Assembly: GCA_014281115.1 (NCBI GenBank) | Contig: JACONQ010000010.1 | Span: 248,001-312,000, forward strand | DNA: 64,000 nt | Direction: 5' to 3' | Source: Laburnicola sp. R22_1 | Taxonomy: Eukaryota; Ascomycota; Dothideomycetes; Pleosporales; Didymosphaeriaceae | Shown: positions 24,655 through 35,883 of the stretch, piece after piece | Numbering within the stretch: position 1 is the stretch's first letter | Layout: each line of letters opens with the position of its first letter | The notes under the pieces: model-generated | Seen by the model: only the letters and a program-made list of their open reading frames with translations | Told to the model about the DNA's origin: nothing | Database searches by the model: none | Program-made: the position numbers and the translations under genes

Positions 24655-25106
24655 GAAAATAACAACGCAAACTAAGTCCTTTAAAAGGATAGATAATAAA
24701 AGAGATAAAAGAAGCGTGTATACAGCGACGCTACGCAACGCAAAGTAACCTAAGGATAATTATTGTTATTTATAATAAGATACAAATAATAAACTATTGC
24801 ATTACTACACAATATCCATAATTAAAATTTCTGTTAAAGGTTTTAAATATTAAGTAGTATCTAGCTATTATACCTAGCTATATTATTTATATCTTCTAAG
24901 TAGGGGCGTAACACTATACATCTAGTAGTAATAGCGTCTTTAGAGTATGAAATAGATATAGTAACTAATCTTAAGATTTGAACTAGTAATTAAATATTTA
25001 TAAAGATAGAAAGATAGTATAAATAGGCAATCTATATCTAGTTACGTATTTTATTCTATGTAGGCAGTAGCTACGCGTTATATTATTATTAACTTTAGTG
25101 TCTAGT
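24655..25106. repeat. Unassigned AT-rich sequence up to the gypsy insertion
   Basis: No gene is visible. Its last bases (TCTAGT at 25101-25106) line up with the terminus of the inverted-repeat element that continues at 32552. The gypsy element therefore sits a few bases inside that older terminus. Confidence 0.45.
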
Positions 25107-25286
25107 TGTCACAACGCGTCCCCTGTGGCAGCGTAACCCCCTAGTTGACCTAGACTGGCCTAGATTAGCCTTGGCTAGGGCAGAGTTTTCTTCTTAGGCC
25201 TTGTAGCCTTTAGACCTACTTTCCTTTTTTAAGGGATCGCCTTAATAGTGAATTGATAGATTAAGCATTGTACCCACGATCTTACA
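25107..25286 (+). repeat. 5' LTR of the gypsy element
   Basis: It is 180 bp, TGTCACAACG to CGATCTTACA, and I see no difference from the 3' LTR. At 25231-25239 it contains AAGGGATCG, the complement of CGATCCCTT just after the LTR. Confidence 0.95.
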
Positions 25287-25300
25287 ATACGATCCCTTAC
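25287..25300 (+). promoter_or_regulatory. Putative self-complementary primer-binding site
   Basis: The bases right after the LTR do not begin with TGG, the usual tRNA 3'-end match. CGATCCCTT (25290-25298) is instead perfectly complementary to AAGGGATCG inside the LTR (25231-25239). In the Tf1/sushi group of Ty3/gypsy elements the 5' end of the RNA folds back on the PBS and primes its own reverse transcription. The same mechanism is inferred here and would place the transcript start near 25231. Confidence 0.55.
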
Positions 25301-25324
25301 CACCTTATATCTTATCATTCCAAC

Positions 25325-26704
25325 ATGAGCGACGTCCGTCGAAGCCAACGCCTGGCCTCTGTAGCCGGCCCAAGCGGAGCGACAGTAACCAGCGAGGGGC
25401 AACCTCACGCCAGCATCGAGGACCCCGGACCAGGCCAAACTGGCACGGACAAAGGACAAACAGCCTTAAGCGCTGAAGAAGCTCAGATACAACGTTAGGA
25501 AGAGGAACTCAAGCAAGAAATTGAGATCGCGAAGAAGCGCGAGGCTATTAAAGCCTTGCAGGACCAACTCAAGATCCTGCAGGTCGAAATAGGACCCGAC
25601 GATAACGAACAAAGAACCTCGACCCTTGCGACCGACGCCGAAGCCGCGACGAAGAAGGACAAGGGCAAGGGCAGGCAACTGACGCCCGAAACTATCGAAG
25701 AGGATACAAGCGACCCTGATAATAGCAGCGACTCGTCGGAGGAGCCTAGCAGCCCTGGAGAGGACTCCCCTCCGCGTAAGAAGGGCGGACGAAAGAGCAA
25801 GCGACTAAGCAAAAAGGACAGGAGGAAGCCCCCAAGGACTAGCATCGCGCCTATCGTCCCACCCCAAACGACAACAGCCAGCTTAGACCTACAACTACCA
25901 AAACCGCCAGAGCCTCCCCAATTCGAAGGAAGAGGCCGGAAGGAACTAAACGCCTGGGCAAGAGGCTGCAAAGATTACATTCAATACGCACCAGCCCTCA
26001 GCACTAATCTAGCCCAGACAAGGTTCGCACACCGCTATCTTGGGGACACGCAACGCAACTTCTAGGACAGGGTAGTCCAGGAGATCCCCGAGCGCAAACG
26101 CGAGCGTAAGGTAACGTGGAAGCTAATGAAGCAGACTATAGTGGACACCCTAGGATCGAGCTAGGAAAGAGAACAAGAGGCTCGTCGGCGCATCAAGAAC
26201 GCAAAGCAGGGTCATCGGACCCTAACTAAACTCCTAAACTATCTCAAGGATCAGTAGGAAGAGACTAACCCTGATCATGCCTTAGATGATCATAACAATC
26301 AGCACATTAGCGATTTCTTCTCCGCTCTGGACAGTCAAGTAGTGGAGAGGCTCCAATAGCAACCACAGCGGTGGACCAGCCTCATCCGACTAGAGGAGAC
26401 AGCCAACCAACACTAGCGGGTCATCCAAGGGCCGAAGCTAGGCAAGCGAAAGCAAAAGGATGACGATGAGGAGGCCCAAGAGGACAACGGGCGAGGCACG
26501 ACCAGCCAGAAACGATCTAGGTCAAACAACACCAGACCAGGCCAGAGGCGCCATAACCCGCAACGTAAGGAACGGGATGAGCGTCGCAAGACACAATCAC
26601 TGCTGGACCAGGAAAAGAACAACTGTTTCTACTGTCACAAGCAAGGGCACTACAAAGACAACTGCCCAAAGCGAAAGACAGAGGCGGGAAAAGACAAGCC
26701 CTAG
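25325..26704 (+). pseudogene. gag: Gag of the gypsy element (seven in-frame TAG codons)
   Basis: One frame runs from ATG 25325 to about 26704 interrupted only by TAG, at 25496, 26063, 26162, 26255, 26357, 26414 and 26702 (the last may be the natural end). Each fits CAG (Gln) turned into TAG. The product would be a charged capsid precursor: an acidic/basic low-complexity N-terminal half, a capsid-like middle, and a CCHC zinc knuckle CFYCHKQGHYKDNC at 26624-26665. Pol lies in the -1 frame relative to gag, which fits expression by frameshifting. Gag would package the element RNA in cytoplasmic particles. This copy is not translatable full length. Confidence 0.8.
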
Positions 26705-26757
26705 GTCATCTGTCCCTTAGACCAACGGGCTCTGTCATATACACAGAGGGACAAAGA

Positions 26758-28779
26758 TTGCTCGCCGCAGCCACCTCAGAGGCAAGGGGCCCCCGCAAGG
26801 CTGGAGGGTCCCTAATCGCCCTAGAAGGGGTTATCCGAACAGCAGCGGGCTCCTTCAAAGTGAGGGCCCTAGTAGACTGCGGCGCGGAGGCCAACTTCGT
26901 CAGTACCAGGATGGCGGAGAGGGTCGCAGTCCAACCAAAAGCGAATGCAAACCAGACTTATAAGGCCCTAAACAGAGTTAAATTAGAGGTTTAAGGCCAG
27001 ACCAAGCTAGCCTACGCGATAACGGACAGCCGTAGGCAAACCCGGGCTGGGTCGGACGAATTCGTCGTAGGGGACATCGAAGGGTTCGACATAGTGCTAG
27101 GGATGCCCTGGTTGACCAAATGGAACCCACTACCCAACTTCACCGCTCGTACATTGCGATTTAACAACGGCAAGCGCAAATTCCAGAAGGTCGCCATGGA
27201 GGGGCCACAACAATTCGCGAATACCGCTAAGGACGCTGACAATGACTGTTTTGTCATGTATGGAGTCAGCCTAGGCCAATCCGGTCCGAACGAGACCGTT
27301 CTACCCGAGGGTTACCGAGGGAGGTTCGAAGAAGCCTTCTCAGAAGCGGACGCCGCCCTACTGGCGGACCACAGGCCTCACGAGATGTCTATTGACATTA
27401 AGGCAGACAAGAAGGTACCCTTCGGACCGCTCTATAGCCTGTCGGCGCCGGAGGCACAGGTCTTGAAGGAGTACATCGAGAGGAACCTCAAAAGAGGCTG
27501 GATACGCCACTCGAAATCAGAAGCAGAAGCACCAATCCTTTTCGCAAAGAAGAAGGACGGGGGATTGCGATTATGCGTAGATTACCGTGGACTGAACGCG
27601 GTGACCGTGAAAAACCGTTACCCACTCCCACTAATCCAAGAGTCACTGGACCGGTTGGGATCCGCCGTCATATACACTAAATTGGACCTAAGGGACGCCT
27701 ATCACCATATACGAATCAAGGCAGGCGACGAATGGAAGACGGCATTCCGGACTAGATATGGCCACTACGAATACACAGTAATGCCCTTTAGGTTAACCAA
27801 CGCCCCCGCGGTCTTTCAGAGCTATATTAATAGTGCGCTGTCGGACTTACTCGACGTCTGTTGCATTGTATACTTGGACGACATCCTTATATATTCCCAG
27901 AGTGAGGAGGAACACGTTGAACACGTGAAGACAGTGCTGGATCGGCTTATCCAGCACAAGCTGTACGCCAAACTCTCCAAGTGTGAGTTCCACACCCAAG
28001 AGGTAGGCTACCTAGGGTTTGTAGTAAGCCCGGAGGGCGTGCATATGGAAGGGGACAGAGTCAAGAGCATACAGGAGTGGCCAGAGCCTAAGTCGGTACG
28101 GGATGTGAGAATTTTCCTAGGCTTTGCCAATTACTACCGAAGATTTATTAAAGGGTTTTCAAGGGTCGCAAGCCCCCTGCACGTACTCACCCAGCGACCA
28201 GAAGGGTCGGCCCGTGGTGGTCACCGACAACGTAAGGAGGAATCGGTACCTATTGCCCTGTCAAGCGAGGCTCGGGCTGCGTTTGAGCAACTAAAGCAAA
28301 GCTTTGCCAGTGGGCCCTTGCTAGCCCATTTCAACCCTGAATTGCCCTCGAGGGTGGAGACCGACGCCTCTGGATACGCGATATCTGGCATCTTAAGTCA
28401 ACCACACCCAGGGCCCCAAGGAAAGGAACAATGGCACCCAGTTGCCTTCTACTCGCGCAAGATGAGCCAGGCTGAGCGTAATTACAACACGCACGACGGA
28501 GAGCTGCTTGCAATAGTAGAAGCCTTTAAACACTGGAGGCACTACTTAGAAGGCACTGTAGAGCAGGTAGAGCTCCTGACAGATCATGCCAACCTACAGG
28601 GGTTCATGACAACTAAAGTCCTGACCCGACGCCAGGCCCGATGGGCTGAATGGCTCGCCTCATTCAATTTTGGGATCAGACACCGCCCAGGGAAGACAAA
28701 CCCGGCGGACGGACCCTCAAGGAGGCCCGACTACGAGTCGGAAGGAGCGGAAAGGCCTGATAGGACAGATAGTTCCTAA
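26758..28779 (+). pseudogene. pol: Pol part 1: protease, reverse transcriptase, RNase H
   Basis: The frame is open from about 26758 with one TAA (26992-26994) and a terminating TAA at 28777-28779; both could derive from CAA. It holds a retroviral-type aspartic protease with LVDCGAEANF (DCG where DSG/DTG is usual) and RT with TKLDLRDAYHHIRI, then YLDD at 27871-27882. The usual PFGLTNAP reads PFRLTNAP here, a probable G-to-A change. RNase H begins around ETDASGYAISGILSQ and includes LTDHANLQ. The uninterrupted 27094-28779 segment would encode 561 aa. Without the N-terminal protease and gag junction it is not expected to be functional. Confidence 0.85.
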
Positions 28780-30507
28780 GGAAGGCTGCTCAGAGAGCTT
28801 CAAAGTAAGCTAAAGCTTGGGGGAGCTAAAACACCCCAGGAGAGGCTGGAAGAGCCTAGGCTGGCAGCCACCGCGCGGATTGCGCGACCTGGGGAAAGAC
28901 CTACCCTAGAGGATGCGCAACAAGGGGAATTCAAGAACCCTTTGCTTCAAGCCATCTCCAAAGAGATGACGAGCGACCCAACAGCGGTCAGGGTGAGGGC
29001 GAGTCTCTCGCACCCCACAGAGGATCGCCCACCGTGGATAGAGCGGTGGAGCCCAATCAAGGGTCATCTACTCCAGTTCAACGGTCGCCTGTACGTGCCG
29101 GCCGGCGTCAGGATCGAGACCTTGAGACGCTGTCATGATGATCCGCTGGCAGGTCATTTTGGTTTCGCGAGGACACTCGATATCGTCCAGAGGAGTTCTG
29201 GTGGCCTGGGGCCCGTCGGTTCGTTAAGGATTACGTCCTGACTTGCAAGGCCTGTGCAAGGGTTAAACCCACCAGACACGCACGGTATGGCCAACTCAAC
29301 AGCTTACCGATCCCGACAGGTCCCTGGCAAGATATAACAATGGACATGATCACAGACCTCCCTGAGAGCAGGGTGCGTAACCACAAGTATGATAGTATAC
29401 TGGTGATCGTAGATCGCTTTAGTAAGATGGCCCACTATACGGCTGTTCGCAAGGACATGACCGCAGCAGAGCTGGCTGAGATCTTTCGGCGGGAGGTCAT
29501 ACGGCTCCATGGTCCCCAAGGTCGATAGTGACGGACAGGGGTAGCCTATTCACATCAGGATACTGGAGCACCTTTGCGCAGTGCTTAGGGTCAAAACGGC
29601 TGCTTTCGACCGCCTTTCACCCGCAGACGGATGGGCAGACTGAGAGGCAGAACCAGACGCTGGAGCAGTACCTACGAGTCTTCTGCAATTACGAGCAGGA
29701 CAATTGGGCCTCGTTGCTATCAGAGGCAGAGTACTCGTACAACAACAGCGTACACAGCTCTACGGGGAAGTCGCCTTTCCAGGCCGTGTACGGATACGAC
29801 CTGCCAACCACTGGCGTGGCTGAAGAACTCCAATTGAGGGGTAACGCACCTCAGGCTATCGCTGACGTGACTAGAATGGCCCAGATAAGGGCTGTCATGC
29901 GAGAAACCATGACAAAAGCCCAGGCTTACCAGGCGAAGGCATACAACTCCAAGCACAAACCGGTAGAGTTTGCTGTGGGAGACATGGTCTACCTTGATGC
30001 ACGGAACCTGGCCTCGTCAAGGCCGAAAAAGAAGCTGGACTACAAGTACTGGGGTCCCTACAAAGTTCTACGCCGAGTAGGGGATCAGGCGTACGAACTA
30101 AGCCTGCCCAAGGACTTCCAGATCCACCCAGTGTTCCACGTGTGCCTACTGGAGCGATCGGCCCCAGAGGGACTCATGCAGCGGGAGCAAAGTCCCCCAA
30201 GGTCGTGGTACCACAAACAGGTCCAGACATATACCCAGTTGAACGGATCAAGGGTAGGACAAGAGAGAACGGCAGGTGGCTGTACGAAGTGAAGTGGAAA
30301 GGGTACGGTGACGAAGAAAACCAATGGTTGCCAGCAGAAGACATTTCCAAGACGGCGATGAAGGCTTTCTCCAAGCGCACAGGCTTCACGGAGGACGCAA
30401 ACCCGTCAGAGGTAAAGACAGGCCCTAAACGAGGCCCACAGGCCATGCAGAGGCCGGGGTCGCCCTCCAAAACAAGGAGGGGTAGAGATAACCCCAGAAA
30501 GACCTAG
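28780..30507 (+). pseudogene. pol: Pol part 2: integrase and chromodomain, frameshifted
   Basis: After the TAA at 28777 the reading continues in the same frame (28942-29241, HDDPLAGHFG-type zinc-binding region). It shifts near 29194, again in a C run near 29515-29519, and once more near 30150-30230. The integrase catalytic core is visible as TMDMITDLP, SIVTDRGSLFTS and TDGQTERQNQTLEQ (the D, D and E). The last segment is a chromodomain, YPVERIKGRTRENGRWLYEV to WLPAEDI (30220-30350), ending in TAG at 30505-30507. Chromodomains of this group bind methylated H3K9 and direct integration to heterochromatin. At least two of the shifts look like loss of one C or G in short homopolymers. Confidence 0.82.
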
Positions 30508-30894
30508 ATTGGCCTAGACTAGCCCTAGCAGGTACACAGGCAAGCAATAGTACGCAATCGCGGACTCTGAGAAGTAATAGTGTTGTGAAACAGGCAAAAA
30601 ATACCGTCACAAACATGCAATATAAAGGATTATGAGAGCAAAGCACAGAAAAGCTTCTCTACCAAGAACCTAAACTAATCGGCGTCCAAGATCCATGAAC
30701 CAGGGAGCCGAGCACGAACAAGCCCAATCAAGGCCAAACTAGGCCGAAGCTACGTCTCTAGACCCATAAACAAGGCCAAACAAGGCCCTTAGCCCCTCCC
30801 GAAAGCCAAAGGGAGGCAGCAAACGCTAAAAGGGGGTATCTCAGACTAGGAAAACGCCAGAAAGGGCCAAACAGGCCTAGAAAGCCCAAGGATC
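30508..30894. other. Non-coding 3' region between pol and the antisense gene
   Basis: About 390 bp without a supported gene. It would hold both the end of the pol transcript and the 3' untranslated region of the convergent antisense gene. It contains many CCTAG/CTAGG words, like the rest of the element. Confidence 0.5.
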
Positions 30895-31916
30895 CTAATC
30901 CCAGGTGCGCACCTGCTGCCACAACGACTCGAAATCCCTCTTCGCACGCTCCGAAGCCTTGGAACCCGGCCGCACCCTCTCAACTAGGAAGTCCAACGCG
31001 TCCTCGAGCGCACTCAAGCGAGCCTGACATTGGTTAGCCTAGATTACCCTAGATAGGGCTTGGGAAGTTTAGATTACCTCAACAGCAGAGAGATCAGCAT
31101 TGCCCACCGCCTTACCTCCACCTCTAGCCCGCTTACGCGGGGTACCCGCGAGACCGCCCGCGTCATCATCCGCCGAACGCTTCCGATTCTTCTTGGCCTC
31201 AGCCTTCTCCTTCTCGGTGAGCCCAAGGGGAAGGAAGCCGTCAGTGGGAAAGTTGGCCCGGCCGGAGTGCAGCGGAGTGTCCTCGTTGCCAGCGTACTTG
31301 CCCTTGGTACGGCTACCCCAAAATTAGCCTTGGGAGGCCTTGATAGGCCTAGATAGGAGAAACTTACATTTGGATATCCTCAAAGACCTTCCGCAACTGG
31401 ATGGAAGCCTCCTTAAGGGGAGGCAAGATAGGCCGGGGGCCTCGGAACCCTCGGGGACCTCAGGAATCTCCTTCAACGCCCTCACGTCCAATTCGGCCTC
31501 AGTGAGATGAAGGCTGCTGGGATCCAGGAGGATGAGCTTCATGGCGGCCTGGAGCTTAGAGACAAGACGCTGGGGAACCTAAACACGTTAGGGGGCCCTT
31601 GAGAACCCTAGAGAGGCCTAGATATGCCTAGGTTGGCCCTACTCACCTAGAAACAATCCCGACCGGCGTTAGCGCACTTGACGCACTTGAGTATGAGATC
31701 GTCCTGGCCAGGGTCGATAACGCCATCCGAGATGTAGGTCTTGCGGTCCTGTAGAGCTCTGTGGTCCTCTTGGAAGAACCGGCAAGGATGAACTTCCTCA
31801 ACTTCGTCATCATGGAGCTCGTCCACCAGACTCTGGAGGCAGGTTATGCAGGGGTTCGTTGTAATAAGTGCATTGTCCTAGGCCGTTTTCTTCAACCTCT
31901 GCAAAGTACCGGACAT
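30895..31916 (-). pseudogene. Antisense four-exon Cys-rich gene carried by the gypsy element (unknown function, degraded)
   Basis: On the minus strand a spliced frame is readable: exon 1 31916-31647, exon 2 31578-31368, exon 3 31312-31078, exon 4 31023-30895. The introns (68, 55 and 54 bp) are GT-AG with GTGAGT, GTAAGT and GTAATC donors, typical of fungi, and the phases join correctly (after one base in exon 2). The ~284-residue product starts MSGTLQRLKK. It has spaced cysteines (NPCITCLQSL, PCRFF, KCVKCANAGRDC) like a small zinc-binding domain, a basic KKNRKRS...PRKRARGGGK stretch resembling a nuclear localisation signal, and a C-terminal helix-rich tail ending QQVRTWD. Damage: TAG at codons 13 and 90 (both explicable as CAG; the second lies at the exon 1 donor) and one missing C in a C run near 31440. 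Family not identified; the fold assignment is inference. Confidence 0.72.
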
Positions 31917-32356
31917 CTTGATGAGGGTGAGATAGGGCTAGATGGGCCTAGATCGGGCTTGACTGGGGCCGAGGCTGTTCCGAGGAGGTTAAATGGGTCG
32001 AAAAAAGGATTGGGCGACGTCGAAGCGGACTGTCAAGCGTCGTTAGCTCTAGACAAGCCTAGATGGGTATGGGGGACCCCCACAGGCCCGAGAAAACCCC
32101 AGATTGGGGGTGTTTTGGCCTAGAAGGGGCCTAGATCACCCTAGATTACCCTTGTCGGAGCCTGCTAGGAGCGCCTATCCCGGGGTACTTACGCTAGAAT
32201 AAGTGGCGACGTGGGGAGAGTGGGGAGAAGAGGTGATGGAGCGGCAGGGCTGGGGGTAAACTTATAAAGGTACGCTAGTCCAAAATAGGCTAGTTAAGCG
32301 AGCTTAGCTAGCCTATTTAGAAAATTTCTCTGGCGACCTCGGGGTCGAGGTCCTTT
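31917..32356. promoter_or_regulatory. Upstream region of the antisense gene / 3' end of the gypsy element
   Basis: No further open frame is supported. On the minus strand a strong donor-like CGTAAGTACC lies near 32190, compatible with a 5'-UTR intron of the antisense gene. The segment must contain that gene's promoter if it is expressed. Confidence 0.35.
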
Positions 32357-32368
32357 AAAGAAAGGGAG
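32357..32368 (+). promoter_or_regulatory. Polypurine tract
   Basis: AAAGAAAGGGAG lies three bases before the 3' LTR, where LTR retrotransposons place the plus-strand primer. Confidence 0.7.
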
Positions 32369-32371
32369 CTT

Positions 32372-32551
32372 TGTCACAACGCGTCCCCTGTGGCAGCGTA
32401 ACCCCCTAGTTGACCTAGACTGGCCTAGATTAGCCTTGGCTAGGGCAGAGTTTTCTTCTTAGGCCTTGTAGCCTTTAGACCTACTTTCCTTTTTTAAGGG
32501 ATCGCCTTAATAGTGAATTGATAGATTAAGCATTGTACCCACGATCTTACA
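32372..32551 (+). repeat. 3' LTR of the gypsy element
   Basis: It is 180 bp and identical by eye to the 5' LTR. It is followed by the CTAGT target duplication at 32552-32556. Confidence 0.95.
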
Positions 32552-35500
32552 CTAGTATATTTTATAATTAACTACCTCTAATATAAGGGGCTAATTTGCA
32601 CGTGCTAACAAATAGTCCCTAATCTATCTTACTGTTTTATCTTTTTTAATACGTTTTAGTACACCTATAGCTTTCCCTTATAGTATTATACTATATACTA
32701 AAAGGTCTGCAATATTTCTCTTTCTAATAAAGAGAGTATAAGTTATAAATTCATTATAAATTTAAGCTCTATAGAGCTACTATCTACTTAGTAGACTTAT
32801 ATAAATAAGATCCTAATATAAAGCTTAATAAGCACGAACTAACGCCTATCTAATATATAGAATCTAAAGTAGATCTAGCTAATTACTTCTTTAAGAGAAT
32901 ATTAAATAGCTTATTATGGAGCTTTTACTAGTTTATAATTATAATAGCTTAATAAGTATATAAAATATTATAAGTAGTCTTATAATATTCTAGGATAGGC
33001 TTCTTTTAATTAGTTCAGTTTAAGTAGGGAGTACTCTTTAGGTCTAATATTTTCTCTAATAAGATATAAGCAGATAATTCTCTCTCTAGATTAATATTAT
33101 TATTACTAAAGAGGTTAGCATCCTTAGCCTAAGATTAAAACTACTTAATAGATAGTGCAATATTCTTAAGTAGCTTGTTAGCTAGATTAGAGCTAGTAGC
33201 TAGACGCTCTAAATAATTAGCACTATGCTAGAGAGAGTTCTATAGTAGAGATAAAAGGACTTATAAGTAGATTAAATACTTTATCTATTACTCTAGTAAG
33301 CAAAACTAACAGCTCTAGAGCGATTATAAGGACTAAGCAATTAATTACTAAATATTAAAGCGCGCTAAGTTAAATAATTCTTAGAATTTATACTACACTA
33401 GCTAAATAGATTTATAAAATTCTAAAGCTTCTAAGATTATTATTATTAATTATTAGAAGAAGCATAGTACTTAAGTTACACTTAAAGGTTCTTAATAAGA
33501 ATACTAGTATTAGCTACTTTAGGGGTTTAATAATTAGTTACTAAAAGGTTCCGTTAATTAGAATTATAAGCCGCAAAGTTAATAATAGGCTTAGATTCTG
33601 CACAATTAGCTAACGAAGAGAAACCTTAATTAGAAACAATTAGATAACCCTAATTCTTTTAAGTAATTACTACTAAGAATTAAGAATAAGCAACAATATC
33701 TCTTTTTAGATAAGTAATAAAATTAACTAGATATATAATTTTCTACTAAGAAGGTGTATCTAATCCTTAATTATATTAAGTAGTTAATATGCTAGCCTAT
33801 CTAGTTAAGTCTATGACGCGCACTATAATATCCTTAAAGGGTAATAACTATATAGCCTTAATTAAAGTAGATTAAGCTTTGCTTAAAAGAGTATAATAAT
33901 TAATTATAGCTAGAGTATTAGACTTGCGCTTTAAGGAGTTATTAGTTATTTAAGTAACATATTTTTTTAATAAGGCTAAGCAATCTTATATAAAGTAAAA
34001 ATAGATAGGTAAAATAAATTATAAATACTAGTAACTTGAGCAAATTACTACGCGTTAATTATAGCTATAGGGATACTAATATACTAATTAGAAGGTTAGT
34101 GAATTAACTAATTTGTAATTATATAACCTTATAACACATCTAAACTAGTCTAAGTAGCACTATACTAAATACACTAATACTAATTAAAAGCGCAATTAAG
34201 CGTTAATATAAAATAATTTATATTATAGAATAGAAGCGCTTAATTAGATAGACTTAATTAAGTAAGATTAATCTAACCTATAGGGGTATTCTTAACTACT
34301 GTAATAGCGCTACAATCTCCTATAGAAGACTAGTGCTTACTACTCTTACTTAATAGAGAATTAAAAATAGAGTACTATCCTTCTTTATCTTCTTCTTACT
34401 TAAATATATCTTTAAGCAATCCTTAAAATATTTTATAAGATTAAGGTAAGAAGATTAGTACTACGCAGATTAATAAATAATCAAAAAAAGTGCATATAAT
34501 TATATACTAAATTATTATTTATCTAACACTAAATAAACTAGCGCAACTTCTCGTTAAGCTTCTTAGATTTAAAGAATAGTAGTAAAAAGAAGTACTAAAG
34601 AGAATTAAGAGTTTATATAAAGACATATATATAATTAAATATATATTAATAGTAGCGTGTATTTAAGCATTACCTTAATATATTCTTAAAACACCTACTA
34701 TTTAAGCTACTAAAAAGACTAGATTTAAGACACCTAATATATAAATATCTATACTTAGGGCTATATATTTAAGTAAAAGCTAAACTACGCTTGTCTTTTA
34801 TACTCTTCTTATTTATAGTAGTTTTAGAATTAATTATAAACTTAGGTTTACTTAAAGGTTTAGCTATAGCGGCAACTTAATAATTATCTTTTAACTTTAG
34901 AGTTTTCTTATATAATTAGGGAGGCTCCTTAAGAGGCTTAAATTGCTTAGGCGTTACAGTTTAAGCATATTTCTATTTTAACACCTTCTTCTTAGTTATT
35001 ATAAATATGCTTAGAGAATTAGTAGAGCCCTTACTAAAAGTCTAATTTAATAGGCAACTAGAGCGACGTATTAGAAAGAAAAGTTAAGTAATCTATTTTT
35101 ATAATTCTTTAGCCTTACGCTTAAGTTTCTATTAATAAAGTATCGAAATAGATTACGTAAAATAGTCGTAATATAGTAAAAGGTAGGTAGGTAGTAGTAT
35201 AATAAGTATAAAATACTTATATAATAAGGTAGATAGTATTCTTAGTAAGATAGATAGTAAGATAACTAACTTAGATCTATTTTCTAACTCGGGTTTTTGG
35301 CTTGTTTATATAGATAAATTCACGTGACTATATACGTGCTAGAAAGTTACTAAGTTCTACTTTAGAAAACTAATAGTTCTTTATCTAAAATTACGCAATA
35401 ACACGTAATTAATTAGATAAAGAAAATCCTAAAGTCTAGACTTTCTAAACTGTCCGTTTTCGTCTAATCTTAAACTAGACAACGAGCCAAAAGATAAGTA

Positions 35501-35883
35501 ACTACTTATTACACTACTATATAATCTATAGTATAAACTATATAATAGATAATAAGTATTACTATAAAATAAAAGCTTAATAAAGTAAAATAACTTTTAG
35601 CTTTATAGTTTAACATAAAGTTTTGCTTAAAATTTTATAGACTTATAAATTAATATATTGCGCGCGTTCTAGTTAGCAGTTGATAATTATTAAGTAAATA
35701 ATAAAAGGTAAGGATAATTAACTTACGCCTATAGAAAAACTAACTAGAGAAACTAAAAAAGAAGATAAAAAGTAGATAAGCAGAGTTTATTATTAATAAA
35801 GGGCTATTATAGACTTATATAACTACAAACGCTTAAATTACGCTATTATAAGTAACTAGTTGCTTAGTTAGATACTTATCTTA

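Larger units (their letters stand above)
25107..32551 (+). mobile_element. Complete Ty3/gypsy chromodomain LTR retrotransposon, 7445 bp, coding-defective
   Basis: Two 180-bp LTRs (TGTC...TACA) that read as identical bound the element, with a perfect 5-bp target duplication CTAGT (25102-25106, 32552-32556). Inside are a putative self-priming site, gag with CCHC knuckle, then protease-RT-RNase H-integrase-chromodomain (the Ty3/gypsy chromovirus order), and a purine tract before the 3' LTR. GC content is far above the surrounding RIP-degraded DNA. Gag has seven in-frame TAG codons, pol has two TAA codons and at least three frameshifts, so this copy cannot make its own proteins. Unusually, 30895-31916 carries a spliced gene on the opposite strand. 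Confidence 0.95.

Noticed and set aside
25325..26704. Reassigned or read-through amber codons in gag
   Set aside because: TAG also appears in the antisense gene, and all known contexts fit CpA-to-TpA mutation; nothing in the neighbouring host genes suggests TAG reassignment.
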